A DNA stretch of 64,000 nt from Pyropia yezoensis (GCA_009829735.1 CM020620.1:8200545-8264544); one strand, 5' to 3'; counted from the first letter of the stretch, positions 12,309 to 21,740 are shown. A program made the numbers and translations. The notes: generated by a model not told the origin, from the letters alone.

Positions 12309-13154
12309 TGTGAGGAACCACCCACACTTGGGCAGCCCTCAACGTACTCGTCATGGTGTCAGCGACCCGTGCCAGCCAATAGGGCGACAGGGTGCGGGGA
12401 AGAGGATGGAGGTGGTGACGGTGGTGGGTCTGGGGAAGAGGACGGCGCGACGTCGGTGGTGATCGAGAGGGTTCAAAGGGTGAAGGTCGTCTTTGGTCTG
12501 TGTCTGTGGTTCCCTTCCGGTCTCCCCCGGTGGCGCCGACACCCACGCACTATATACTCGCGTCGGGGCACCCGAGGTGCCCCAAAGCATGCGTTTCCCC
12601 GTCGCTCCACCGGTAGGCACAAAACGGCCCAAAAACAAAGCATGGCTCTCAGAACAAAGCATGGGCGGGCGTGCGCACTAAAGGAGTGCAGCCCCAGTTT
12701 GCCCCAAACGAAGGGGTCCGGCGTGCGGCGCCTAGGGCGCCGCTCCAGCCGGCTCCAGACGCCAGTCGGCCCGAAGGTCCGAGAGGCGTGTAAGCACGAT
12801 TCGATCGAGTCGGCCGAATCGGCCAGCCGGCTAGCCAGTCACATCGCTGCAATGCTGCAGCGAGGACATTTTAACGGACTCGCCAGCTGTGGCTGATGTG
12901 GCTCGTCATGGGTGCTGACGGTGGCGCCTTTCGACAGGCCATGATGGGCTGTCGATGGCTGCTGTCGTGCGGCCGGCAGACACCGTGAGACAGCGGCTGA
13001 CTCATCTTGCGTCTGGAAGGTACACCGCGTCATGCCCCACAATACAAGGAGTTGATCCATGTTGCCAGGAGTTGATTCGGCAGGATCTGTGAGGAGAGGT
13101 CCCAGATATTATCCCTTAAGTATTAGGCATGGGATTAGGGGGAAAATCCTTACA
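12309..13154 (-). repeat. 3' LTR (846 bp) of the chromovirus element
   Basis: On the plus strand it starts TGTGAGGAACC and ends CCTTACA. It is near-identical to 18915-19760. The few visible differences include C/G near 12348, G/A near 13079 and a G/A within the terminal G run near 13143. Confidence 0.93.
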
Positions 13155-13168
13155 CCTCCCCCCCTTAG
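13155..13168 (-). promoter_or_regulatory. Polypurine tract
   Basis: The minus strand reads AAGGGGGGGGAGG directly before the 3' LTR. The pol stop codon (13165-13167) overlaps its start. Confidence 0.85.
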
Positions 13169-16104
13169 GACGTGCGTCGAAGGAAGGCGTCGAGAACCTC
13201 AGGTGCGTTGTCAAGGTCTTGCGTGGTTAGCCAGGTGTTCTCACTGACATCGCAGCCTTTCCACTTGACCAGGTACTGCAGTCGTCCACGGCGTTTTCGT
13301 GACCGAATAATGGAGTCCACTTCGTACTCAACCGATCCGTCCGGAAATGCGACCGGAGCTGGAGCGGGAGGAAGTTGACCATACGGATCAGCGTTGTACG
13401 GCTTGAGTAGACTGGCGTGAAAGGCGTTGTGCACCTTTCGATTAAGGACTGCTTGAGGCAGATCCAGACGGAACGTAACATCATTGATGTTTCCAGTGAC
13501 TCGGTATGGTCCCGAAAACTTGGGCATCAACTTGCGAGCGCCCTGGAAGGCGTCCGGCATAAGGTTCTTGGTGCTCAGGAGCACGAGGTCGTCGACAGCG
13601 ATCGTACATGGTCGGCGTCGACGGTTAGCGTACGCCGAGCGCGTCTCATTGGCCTTCTTGATAGCGGTAATGGCAGTCTCCTGAGCTTTTTGCAGACTGC
13701 TTAGCCAATCTGAGACTGCTGGTAGTTTCGATTCCTTGCTCTCGACGATGTCGACAGGTACTGTCCTTGGTTCAAAGCCGTAGTTCAGGAAGAATGGGGA
13801 GTACGTCGTGACCGCATTGGGTGACCGGTTGTAAGCTACTTCTGCAGCAACAAGGAAGAGGTCCCAATCACCCTGATGATGGTTCACGAAGTTTCGCAGG
13901 ACTTCTTCAATCTTCTTGTTCATGATCTCGGTTTGTCCGTCCGTCTGGGGATGATAGGCTGAAGATGCCTTCATCTTGACCTTGAGAATTTCGGTGAGCG
14001 ACTGCCAGAAGTTGGAGAAGAAGATACAGTCTCGGTCGCAGACGACGTCGGATGGCAGACCGTGATGACGGTAGACGTGATCATGGTAGAGTTGCGCTAC
14101 GACTGGTGCAGTACAGTCGGGCTTCATTGGTGCTAGTCGAATCATCTTCGACAGTCTGTCCACAATGACGTAAATGCCATTGTGGCCCCTTTGGGTCAGT
14201 GGAAGAGGGGTGATAAAGTCCATGGAGACACTTGCCCATCGTTGGTTCGGTGGATCTAGTGGTTTGAGGTGACCCAGAGGTGAATGGGTGCCAGCTTTGT
14301 TCCGCTGGCACAAATCACATGATTGTACGTATCTTTGGATGTCCTTCCGCATTGTCTTCCAGTAGTATTTGGAAGCAATAGCGTTGGTGGTTTTCTTAAC
14401 TCCCATATGTCCTTGGCTTGGGATGTCGTGGTAGTCATGGAGTAGTGTTTGGCGTAGAGTACCAACGGGGATGCGCGTACGGTCACCTCGTTTCAACAAC
14501 CTCATGTGAAGCCGGTAGGGAGATACCGGGTCTTTGACTAGGTCGGCAAACTCGGGATCCGCGTTGTACTCTTGGTCTAAGGTGGCAAGGTCTTGATCAC
14601 TTTGGCTTATGGTCATGAGGTTGTTGATTTCAGTTTTCTTGGGTAGGCTTTCGATGGTCTTGGTTAGCACGCGACTAAGGAGATCTTGATTGGGAGCGTG
14701 CTTATCGGGGGCGTCTTGTGGTTGCCTTGAAAGAGCATCAGCTACGGGGTTGGAAGTGCCCTTGATGGGGATGATCTTGAAATCGAATTGCTCCAACAGC
14801 TCTTGCCACTTGACTTGGCGGTCGTTGAGCTTCTCTTGGGTTTTCAAGTACCTTAGGGACTCATGGTCGGTGTGCACCTCGAACGACCATCCATGGAGGT
14901 AGCAGCGCCAGTGTCGAATGGCTTGTACAACTGCGAGCAGTTCGCGCTCACGGATACTGTAGCGCTGTTCGTGGATGTTCAGCGTCAATGAGAAGTAGGC
15001 CACTGGGCGTCGTCCTTTTCCGTCATCTTGTTCAAGGACAGCGCCAACAGCATACCCACTGGCATCTGTGGAGACGAAGATTGGGTACCTCTTGTCGAAT
15101 GGCCTCAGTACTGGTGCACTTGTCGTCAGGGTTTGTAGTTGCTCAAAAGCCTTCTGGGCGTCAGAGTTCCATTCGAAGTCGACGTTCCCAGTAAGCCTTG
15201 TGAGGGGTGCAGCCACGGATGCCATTCCCTTAATAAATCGACGATAGAAGTTGACCATGCCGAGGAAAGATTGCACATCTTTTTTGCTCTGTGGCGTTGC
15301 CCATGATCGAATGGCTTGGACCTTGTAGTCCTCCATAGAGAAGCCTTCGTTGGAAATGACATGGCCGAGGTAGTCCACAGGTGTTCGCGCAAATTGGCAT
15401 TTGCTGAGTTTGGCGTAGAGCTTCTGCTCTCGCAGCTTGTCCAGGGCTTGCCTTTGGTGCTTTAGATGATCTTCGTAAGCTTCACTGCAGACCAGGATGT
15501 CGTCGAGGTAGACGCAGATAAACTCGTAGAGATAGGGTCGGAAGACGTCATTCATTAGGTTCATGAAGACCGCGGGGGCATTTGTTAGCCCAAAGGGTAG
15601 CACGGTAAATTCGTAGAACCCGTATTTTGTTCGGAACGCCGTCAGTGGGATAGTATCAGGGTCAAGCCGGATCTGGTGGTAACCTGATCGGAGGTCGATC
15701 TTCGTGAAGTACTTGGCCTTTCGCAGTTGGTCGAAGATGTCGTCAATTCTTGGTAAGGGATATGCGTTCTTGATAGTGGCTTTGTTCAATGCTCGATAAT
15801 CGATGCACATTCGCCAGCCACCGTCCTTCTTTGCGGCAAAGAGTACAGAAGAGCCCCACGGTGAGGCACTTGGTTGGATGAACCCCTTTCGTATGAGGGT
15901 TGCAAGTTGTGTCTTGAGTTCATCGAGTTCCCATTCAGATAGGCGATAAATGCCACTGCGACGTGGTTGAGCGTCCTCCGTAAGCTTGACGCTAAACTTG
16001 TGACTGCGTTCAGGAGGAAGTCCATCGGGAAGCTCTTCCGGGAAGACGTCGGCGTACTCGTTGAGAATCTCTTGGACGTCATTCTTGTCTTCAGCTTCTC
16101 CCAT
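13165..16104 (-). CDS. pol: Pol polyprotein: reverse transcriptase, RNase H, integrase, chromodomain
   Basis: The 979-residue frame starts at the ATG at 16104, but the frame is open up to the protease TAA. Order: RT with FGLTNAPAVFMNLMND and YLDD at residues 199-202; RNase H with STDASGYAVGAVLEQ and HTDHESLRYL; integrase with the HHCC finger (HDYHDIPSQGHMG, then SCDLCQRN) and the DDE core (SMDFITPLP, VVCDRDCIFF, HPQTDGQTEIMN); the GPY-type region (KFSGPYRVTG); and a chromodomain from about residue 925 (YEVDSIIRSR, LQYLVKWKG, ENTWLT). All key catalytic residues are present, so the enzyme may be functional. Chromodomain targeting to heterochromatin is family knowledge. Confidence 0.95.
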   Translation of the reverse strand: MGEAEDKNDVQEILNEYADVFPEELPDGLPPERSHKFSVKLTEDAQPRRSGIYRLSEWELDELKTQLATLIRKGFIQPSASPWGSSVLFAAKKDGGWRMCIDYRALNKATIKNAYPLPRIDDIFDQLRKAKYFTKIDLRSGYHQIRLDPDTIPLTAFRTKYGFYEFTVLPFGLTNAPAVFMNLMNDVFRPYLYEFICVYLDDILVCSEAYEDHLKHQRQALDKLREQKLYAKLSKCQFARTPVDYLGHVISNEGFSMEDYKVQAIRSWATPQSKKDVQSFLGMVNFYRRFIKGMASVAAPLTRLTGNVDFEWNSDAQKAFEQLQTLTTSAPVLRPFDKRYPIFVSTDASGYAVGAVLEQDDGKGRRPVAYFSLTLNIHEQRYSIRERELLAVVQAIRHWRCYLHGWSFEVHTDHESLRYLKTQEKLNDRQVKWQELLEQFDFKIIPIKGTSNPVADALSRQPQDAPDKHAPNQDLLSRVLTKTIESLPKKTEINNLMTISQSDQDLATLDQEYNADPEFADLVKDPVSPYRLHMRLLKRGDRTRIPVGTLRQTLLHDYHDIPSQGHMGVKKTTNAIASKYYWKTMRKDIQRYVQSCDLCQRNKAGTHSPLGHLKPLDPPNQRWASVSMDFITPLPLTQRGHNGIYVIVDRLSKMIRLAPMKPDCTAPVVAQLYHDHVYRHHGLPSDVVCDRDCIFFSNFWQSLTEILKVKMKASSAYHPQTDGQTEIMNKKIEEVLRNFVNHHQGDWDLFLVAAEVAYNRSPNAVTTYSPFFLNYGFEPRTVPVDIVESKESKLPAVSDWLSSLQKAQETAITAIKKANETRSAYANRRRRPCTIAVDDLVLLSTKNLMPDAFQGARKLMPKFSGPYRVTGNINDVTFRLDLPQAVLNRKVHNAFHASLLKPYNADPYGQLPPAPAPVAFPDGSVEYEVDSIIRSRKRRGRLQYLVKWKGCDVSENTWLTTQDLDNAPEVLDAFLRRTS

Positions 16105-16176
16105 TTTGATCGCATTGATGTCAAAGGTGCTGGAAGGATCTTCGGATTGCAGGTAAATGGCGAAGACAGGACCTTT

Positions 16177-16656
16177 TTAAATAAGGTTCTTGGCGAGGCG
16201 TTGCCTACTAATCAGGCCATGGGGTTTCTTGAGGGAGGCAGTGATGGAGATGTTCTTTTGGTTAAACTTGAAGGAGATCTTGTTCTTCTTGTTGAGGATT
16301 TTGGCGTCCTTGTTGTCACGCCATTTCTTTCCAAGGATGATGTCGTACGCACTTAGGTCGCATACAGCAAACCGAAGACGTTCTTGGTATGGGCCGATGT
16401 GAATCTCTAAGGGTTCAATGGTCTCTGCGAGGACGTGGGAGCGACCATCGGGCATGTTAGCCGCGAAGTCCGTTTCTTTCGTGGTCACATTCAGGGTATT
16501 CACGAGGCGCCTAGATACGACGTTAATGGGAGATCCGTCGTCAAACAGCACCTTAACAAGATGTCCATTGACAGAGGCAGTAGAAAGCAGAAGCCCGAGA
16601 CGCGGGCCTTCAAATGGTGACGACATGTTTTCAGGAACCGAAGAAGCGTCTGGCAC
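16177..16656 (-). CDS. Retroelement aspartic protease domain with an unusual DDG site
   Basis: The open frame contains a retropepsin-like fold signature: KVLFDDGSPINVVSRRL as the active-site loop and SAYDIILGKKW as the ILG block near the end. The usual motif is D-S/T-G-A/S; here it reads D-D-G-S, so the catalytic Asp is present but the next residue is Asp. The frame has no ATG before residue 11 and is probably expressed by -1 frameshifting from gag. It ends in a TAA at 16177-16179, yet the same frame continues directly into the RT leader (KGPVFAIYLQSED) and Pol. The same TAA occurs in the second copy at 27235. Confidence 0.8.
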   Translation of the reverse strand: MPDASSVPENMSSPFEGPRLGLLLSTASVNGHLVKVLFDDGSPINVVSRRLVNTLNVTTKETDFAANMPDGRSHVLAETIEPLEIHIGPYQERLRFAVCDLSAYDIILGKKWRDNKDAKILNKKNKISFKFNQKNISITASLKKPHGLISRQRLAKNLI

Positions 16657-16679
16657 CGGTTTTGATGACGGTTGCTGCT

Positions 16680-17549
16680 TCAGTTCCGCTGGCCTTTTGG
16701 GCAGTCCTTGGCCATATGTCCTTTCTCACGGCAGCGGAGGCAGAGGCCTTCACGCATGCAGCGCTGACGCTCTTCAGGCGTGAGTTTCTCGACTTTGATG
16801 CTGGAGATTTCCATGGGAATGACACCCGTCGTGGATGGCCTCGCAGATGTGCCGCCGAGGTGCGTCGAGGCACCAGCCTTGGCAGCCTCCACGCGCAGAG
16901 CGTCAGTCATGACAGATTCAAGATCCGAGTAGGTCTTGAGACAAAGAGCCTGCCAGATGTCCCGCTTCAAGCCTCGGGTGTAGCGGTCAATCTTCTCGGC
17001 TTCCGTGATGTCAGGGATGTCCAAGAGGACGCTCAGAAACGTCCTGTTGAACGTTCCGACGTCTTTGATTTGGCGCCACGAGTGCAGCTTGTCTCGTGCC
17101 GCTTGTGTCTTGTTCAGTGGACTGAAGCGGCGAATTAGAGCAGAACGGAAGGATTCCCAGTTCGGGACAGCTGTAGTCTGACTGTAGATCTTCCACCAGT
17201 CGAACGCTTCGCCGTCGAGGAAGGTGCAAGCAATACTGCACGCATCGTCGGGGTCACTCAGTCGCACATAGAAATCCATATGCGAGCACCACGCTTCAAC
17301 CGTCCCAGGTTTACCGGAGAAAGCCACGGGTTTGTTCGGCCTCGCGGATTTCATGCCACTAGTAGTGGCCCTGGCCTTGGCTTCGGACAGTTGCTGCTTA
17401 GCGTCGGCTAGTTCCATCTTATGAGCCTCGAGTTGTTCGCTCATTTGCGCGACAAACGCGGTAAGCTGGGTCCAGGCTTCCATGGTCGGTGCGTTCGAGC
17501 CCGAGCCCGGATTGGCCGGGTTGACACCCCCTGGGATCGGTACATCCAT
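16680..17549 (-). CDS. gag: Gag polyprotein of the chromovirus element
   Basis: The 289-residue protein forms the virus-like particle of the retrotransposon. It starts at an ATG. Residues about 30-60 could form a coiled coil (MELADAKQQLSEAKARATT). A Retrotrans_gag-type core follows, with blocks such as YVRLSDPDDACSIACTFLDG and WESFRSALIRRFSPLNKTQ. The C-terminus has a CCHC zinc knuckle, CLRCREKGHMAKDC, with C270, C273, H278 and C283. The stop lies just after a CCCAAAA slippery site that would give -1 entry to the protease frame. The second copy at 27738-28607 encodes the same protein. Confidence 0.92.
   Translation of the reverse strand: MDVPIPGGVNPANPGSGSNAPTMEAWTQLTAFVAQMSEQLEAHKMELADAKQQLSEAKARATTSGMKSARPNKPVAFSGKPGTVEAWCSHMDFYVRLSDPDDACSIACTFLDGEAFDWWKIYSQTTAVPNWESFRSALIRRFSPLNKTQAARDKLHSWRQIKDVGTFNRTFLSVLLDIPDITEAEKIDRYTRGLKRDIWQALCLKTYSDLESVMTDALRVEAAKAGASTHLGGTSARPSTTGVIPMEISSIKVEKLTPEERQRCMREGLCLRCREKGHMAKDCPKGQRN
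16695..16701 (-). promoter_or_regulatory. Canonical -1 ribosomal frameshift heptamer CCCAAAA at the gag-protease junction
   Basis: In the gag frame the codons read TGC CCA AAA GGC, so the heptamer is C CCA AAA, matching X XXY YYZ. A -1 slip enters the frame that continues through PAELKQQP into the protease; the gag stop follows nine nucleotides later. This is known signal logic for retroelements; use here is inferred. Confidence 0.7.
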
Positions 17550-17895
17550 GGTGTTTTGGGTTCAAGTCCGAGGCAAACAAACTTACAACCCAGATTTCAC
17601 AAGACTTGCTTGGGGAGGACCCCAAGGAAGATCTCGGAGATGTGGGATAGGAGTTTGTCTGCAGCAGTAGTGGTGTGGACGATTTGGATAAGTGCTGCGC
17701 TAGTTGCTGCAACGTTCCAAATGATGTACAGCACTACTTCGAGAAGCACAAGAACTTCGGTTGAAATCACACAAACGGATTATTCAGAAGCGTCCGTGCA
17801 CAGGCCCGAGTCGGGTCGTGTCGGATTTCCAAGCGGGGGGATCAATGGGGGAAAATCGGGCTCCTAGGCCAGATCCAGGGGCGTGTCAACAGGTG

Positions 17896-18674
17896 TCAAT
17901 CGGTGCGGCGCGCCAGCGTGCAGTGATGATACTTGCCACGTGTGTGCCGCTCGAAATGTTCCACCGACTCAAATTCGCGACCGCAGGGTTCGCAACGGGG
18001 AAGGGTGTCCGGGCGGTTAATTACGTATCGGTGGCGACGGGATCCGCGGTGATCACGCAGCACAGTGAGGCTGTTGCACCGCACACCGCACGGATTGCAA
18101 AGGAATTTCCGTTGCGCCCCACGGTGGCTCTTGGCAATTCGGCGTTTCTCACGCTGCTCAACCGCGCGCGCGGTGGTTGGCTTGATGTGACCAATCACCG
18201 GTGGCGGCGGGGCGGTGTAACGGCGCCCCGATTCTTGGGGGGCAGTAACAGGCGACGGTTGACGCGGGCTGCCGTGTCCTTGGTGGCAGGGCCCTTGCCC
18301 TTGCCCGAGAGGGGGGGCTTGGGTGCGGCCCGGCCCGCCGAGGCGAGGCGGACTGGGACCGCCGGGGTAGGAATCGAGTGGGCGCCCGCCGGGGGGTTGT
18401 GTGCCCTCGGGCGGGCGTGTGCCTGCGGGCAGCCGCGTGCCGACGGGGGGCCGCGTGCCGACGGGGGGCCGCGTGCCGACGGACCGTGGGCCGTGAAGGC
18501 GCCACGGGTCGTCGGGGGTGCGCGGACCGTCGGGGGTGCGCGGATCGTCGAGGGTGTGCGCACCGGGGGGGTGCCACGGAACGTGGACCCGGTATCGCGC
18601 GCCGAGGCCGCCGAGGATGTCGGGCCGGCCGCCAGTGCTGAGGAAGAGTATTCCGAATCTGATGTGGATCTCAC
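17896..18674 (-). CDS. Zinc-finger ORF upstream of gag (U1-type C2H2), frameshifted in this copy
   Basis: The protein has a Ser/Pro-rich N-terminal half and two C-terminal zinc fingers with spacing C-x2-C-x12-H-x5-H: CNPCGVRCNS...HRGSRRH and CEPCGREFES...HTRGKYHH. The H-x5-H spacing is that of U1-type/JAZ-like fingers, often RNA- or dsRNA-binding. In this copy a run of six G near 18236-18242 breaks the frame; the second copy (28954-29733) has seven G and an unbroken 259-residue frame starting MRSTSDSEYSS. An alternative start in another frame at 18699 exists here. It lies between the 5' LTR and gag, an unusual place for an extra ORF, and its function is unknown. Confidence 0.65.
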
Positions 18675-18898
18675 TGGGATTCAACAATCGGTTGACCAAA
18701 AGAAAAATTCCGTGAAAAAAAAAACCACAAGGGTTGTGTCAGGAAATTGTTCGTTCGGTGTGATTCGTGGAACCCGCTACGTTCGTATTACAATGCCCGT
18801 GGCAAGCCGAACGTAGGGGGCAACACGACTGCACAATCGCAGGGAGAGCCAAATCAAAAACGGAATCGCAAGTCACCGCCAGGTAGAAAAGCCAAACT

Positions 18899-18912
18899 AT
18901 CTGAAGCTACCA
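18899..18912 (-). promoter_or_regulatory. Primer binding site (initiator-tRNA-Met-like)
   Basis: Two bases inside the 5' LTR the minus strand reads TGGTAGCTTCAG. It would pair with a tRNA ending CUGAAGCUACCA. A U at position 72 before A73-CCA is typical of initiator tRNA-Met with its A1:U72 pair, so that tRNA is the likely primer. No host tRNA is available here for comparison. Confidence 0.6.
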
Positions 18913-18914
18913 CA

Positions 18915-19760
18915 TGTGAGGAACCACCCACACTTGGGCAGCCCTCAACGTACTCGTGATGGTGTCAGCGACCCGTGCCAGCCAATAGGGCGACAGGGTG
19001 CGGGGAAGAGGATGGAGGTGGTGACGGTGGTGGGTCTGGGGAAGAGGACGGCGCGACGTCGGTGGTGATCGAGAGGGTTCAAAGGGTGAAGGTCGTCTTT
19101 GGTCTGTGTCTGTGGTTCCCTTCCGGTCTCCCCCGGTGGCGCCGACACCCACGCACTATATACTCGCGTCGGGGCACCCGAGGTGCCCCAAAGCATGCGT
19201 TTCCCCGTCGCTCCACCGGTAGGCACAAAACGGCCCAAAAACAAAGCATGGCTCTCAGAACAAAGCATGGGCGGGCGTGCGCACTAAAGGAGTGCAGCCC
19301 CAGTTTGCCCCAAACGAAGGGGTCCGGCGTGCGGCGCCTAGGGCGCCGCTCCAGCCGGCTCCAGACGCCAGTCGGCCCGAAGGTCCGAGAGGCGTGTAAG
19401 CACGATTCGATCGAGTCGGCCGAATCGGCCAGCCGGCTAGCCAGTCACATCGCTGCAATGCTGCAGCGAGGACATTTTAACGGACTCGCCAGCTGTGGCT
19501 GATGTGGCTCGTCATGGGTGCTGACGGTGGCGCCTTTCGACAGGCCATGATGGGCTGTCGATGGCTGCTGTCGTGCGGCCGGCAGACACCGTGAGACAGC
19601 GGCTGACTCATCTTGCGTCTGGAAGGTACACCGCGTCATGCCCCACAATACAAGGAGTTGATCCATGTTGCCAGGAGTTGATTCAGCAGGATCTGTGAGG
19701 AGAGGTCCCAGATATTATCCCTTAAGTATTAGGCATGGGATTAGGGGGGAAATCCTTACA
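18915..19760 (-). repeat. 5' LTR (846 bp) of the chromovirus element
   Basis: It has the same length and ends as 12309-13154. Because the coding strand is minus, this copy holds the promoter. A TATATA at 19157-19162 would place U3 at roughly 600 bp and R plus U5 at roughly 200 bp. Confidence 0.93.
19157..19162 (-). promoter_or_regulatory. Candidate TATA box in the 5' LTR
   Basis: The minus strand reads GAGTATATAGTG. It is the only clear TATA-like motif I saw in the LTR, about 600 bp from its outer end and 240 bp from the primer binding site. It is inferred to drive the genomic transcript. Confidence 0.5.
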
Positions 19761-19765
19761 ACGTG
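19761..19765. repeat. Right 5-bp target site duplication (ACGTG)
   Basis: It directly follows the terminal TTACA of the right LTR and matches 12304-12308 exactly. Confidence 0.9.
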
Positions 19766-21732
19766 CAAGGCGGTCTTGGGATGTGGCAACCAGGAGCATC
19801 CCTGCAGCCGGGAGAACACCATCCTCTTTGGGGCCTTTCCATGCCGGAAGGATGACTACGCCGCTCAAGCAACTATGGCGGACCTCTTCTCGGACGACAT
19901 TGACGACCTGCGGACCAATGGCGTGACTGTCGGGGACCAGCTGAGGCCAGTCCACCTCATCATGATGGGCGACTACGCCTTCATGACGACGCACCTGGGG
20001 CACGCCGGAGCCACCTGTCGGATGCCTTGCCTGTATTGCACTGCGTGGGCGAGGCCAACGAAGGTGAACGCCGAGCACCTGGATACGTATGGCAACATGC
20101 AAGCTGGAAGCAAGGCTGGGGGCCGGCTTCGCACGATCGAGGACGCTGAGGCCATGGCCCTCGTGGACCAAGATGTGCCACTCGTGGGCATGGACGAGCC
20201 CCTGGGCATGACCGAGCACCTGTCGATTGAGCGGAAGCTCCTCCTGGTATTTGACGTTGCTGACATTGCCCCAATGCCGCTGCACGTGACCCAGGGTGGC
20301 ACGGGCTACCTTCTCATTCTTGGCGTTGAAGCGGTTGTGTTCGATCAAGCTCCCTGAGAGGGCGGCTGAGTACGCCACGGCAATGGCTGGGGCCCTCCGG
20401 TCCGGCGTGGGTGTATGCCCGGCTCCGTACCACGGGGGATCATTCGCTGGGAAGCAGTGCCACAAGATTGCTGCCAACCTGGAGCTCTTGTGCGACCTGC
20501 TGGACACGTTTGTTCCCGAATCGCGCGCGCGTGCCTATCGCGATGCATAAACTCTCTGGGGCTCTATCATCCCTGTGATGAGCCGGGCTGAGATCATCCC
20601 GCCGGCTGAGCGAGCCTCTTTTCCGTCGGCGAGTAGCTGCCTTTGTTGACGTCCTCATTGCGGACTTTGAGTGGTGCTGTGTCATCCCTAAGTTCCACAT
20701 CCTCTGCTGTCACGCGCCCGACTTTCTGGACAGGCATGGATCCATCGGCCTCTGAAGTGAGCAAGGCTTGGAGGCGTGGCATGGGCATGACAACCAGAAC
20801 AACGAGGCGCTGGTTGGAGCCATCTTCCTGGAGCGCTGTGTGCGATTGCTGCAGAAAGCGGCCGTGGGATGCGGCTTGGGCGACTCGTCGTTCAACCTCG
20901 GCAAGCGTCGGGCCGCAGCGGCGGCTGGAGCTCGCAAACCGACGAAGGAGTCGGACATGCGGACGACTAGTGCCAAGACAGCAGCCGGGACCAGCCCTGG
21001 GGAGTCGGCAGCCTGTCTTGAGAAGAGCGAGGACGATATGAACAAGTGGGCGACTAATATGGTGGCAGGGGCTGTGAACAAGATAGCTGCCCCCGTCTGC
21101 CATCGTCTGCGAAAGGACAAGGAAGCAGCAGCGGAGGAGGCCGAAGCAGAGGCCGACGATGCCTTGCTCGCTGCTGCAGAGGAAATGTGCCTTGCCATTT
21201 TGCTTGACGATTAAAGATACACTGGCTGTTCTTTCACATGACCTGTGTACTCTGGACATTTCTTTGTACATCTTCCATGCTCCTATGTCTTCGCCCAGGT
21301 TCCCCTGGGTGCCCCGTGTGCGACTTGCGCGCATGCCGAGGAGAAAGATACGACGACCAACCCATGAAAGAGACCTTCTGGGATGCGGGGAAATAACTGA
21401 GCTGCTCTTGTCCCTGTGCAACGATCATCTTCCGCCTTAGAGGACCTGCTCCCCCTTGGGCTGTCTTGTGTGACTTCGTCGTTGCTGTGGCGATGCCCGT
21501 GAGGCACTGTGCGCTTTTTCATTGAGAAGAATTGTGCTGATTCCATGTCGATTTTCCACGCAAGAGGCCCTCCAGAGCAGCCCCAGGCAGCTGTGCTCCA
21601 TTTCTCATCAGACACGTCGATTGAACCCTGGAATAGTGTGACAATTTTCAGTATATGCCATATTTGCTCCTGACACAGCGCTCTGGGCCAATGGCTGATC
21701 CGGAATCGCTCTGAACTCTAGTGTCCGCCCTG

Positions 21733-21740
21733 GGCACGCC
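21733..21740. repeat. Right 8-bp target site duplication of the DNA transposon
   Basis: GGCACGCC lies directly outside the right terminal inverted repeat. The same octamer follows the right end in the second copy of this region at 32790-32797. Confidence 0.65.

Larger units (their letters stand above)
12309..19760 (-). mobile_element. Complete Ty3/Gypsy chromovirus LTR retrotransposon, copy 1
   Basis: The element is 7452 bp long with two 846-bp LTRs that differ at only a few positions, so the insertion is young. It is transcribed on the minus strand, which makes 18915-19760 the 5' LTR. The order from the 5' end is LTR, primer binding site, zinc-finger ORF, gag, protease, RT/RNase H/integrase/chromodomain, polypurine tract, LTR. 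The chromodomain at the Pol C-terminus places it among chromoviruses. Both ends are TG...CA and a 5-bp duplication flanks it. Confidence 0.93.
11770..21214 (+). pseudogene. Transposase-like gene split by a 7.45-kb retrotransposon insertion
   Basis: The N-terminal part (11770-12308) and the C-terminal part (19761 onward) become one continuous frame if 12309-19760 and one copy of ACGTG are removed; the join reads through ILVFG-like sequence (VIVLFGMDKGGTQST) into CKAVLGCGNQEHPC. Downstream blocks include a Cys-containing segment (CRMPCLYCTAWARPTK) and, after further frame changes, PKFHILCCHAPDFLDRHG and an SEQGLEAWH-type motif. Such patterns occur in DDE-type transposases, but I cannot name the family with confidence. 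Further breaks occur near 20335, at the TAA near 20548 and around 20630, so introns or decay are likely in addition to the insertion. Confidence 0.6.
10703..21732 (+). mobile_element. TIR DNA transposon (8-bp TSD, hAT- or Zisupton-like) carrying a nested LTR retrotransposon
   Basis: The left end at 10703 starts CAGTGAAGGGCGGACATTAG and the right end, read in reverse from 21732, starts CAGGGCGGACACTAGAG. Over about 27 positions they match except for a 4-nt TGAA insertion and a few substitutions. The flanking octamers are GGCACCCC (10695-10702) and GGCACGCC (21733-21740), 7 of 8 identical. Eight-base duplications and CAG ends fit hAT, but Zisupton/KDZ elements also make 8-bp duplications. Removing the nested retrotransposon and one ACGTG leaves about 3.57 kb carrying one transposase-like gene on the plus strand. 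Confidence 0.75.
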
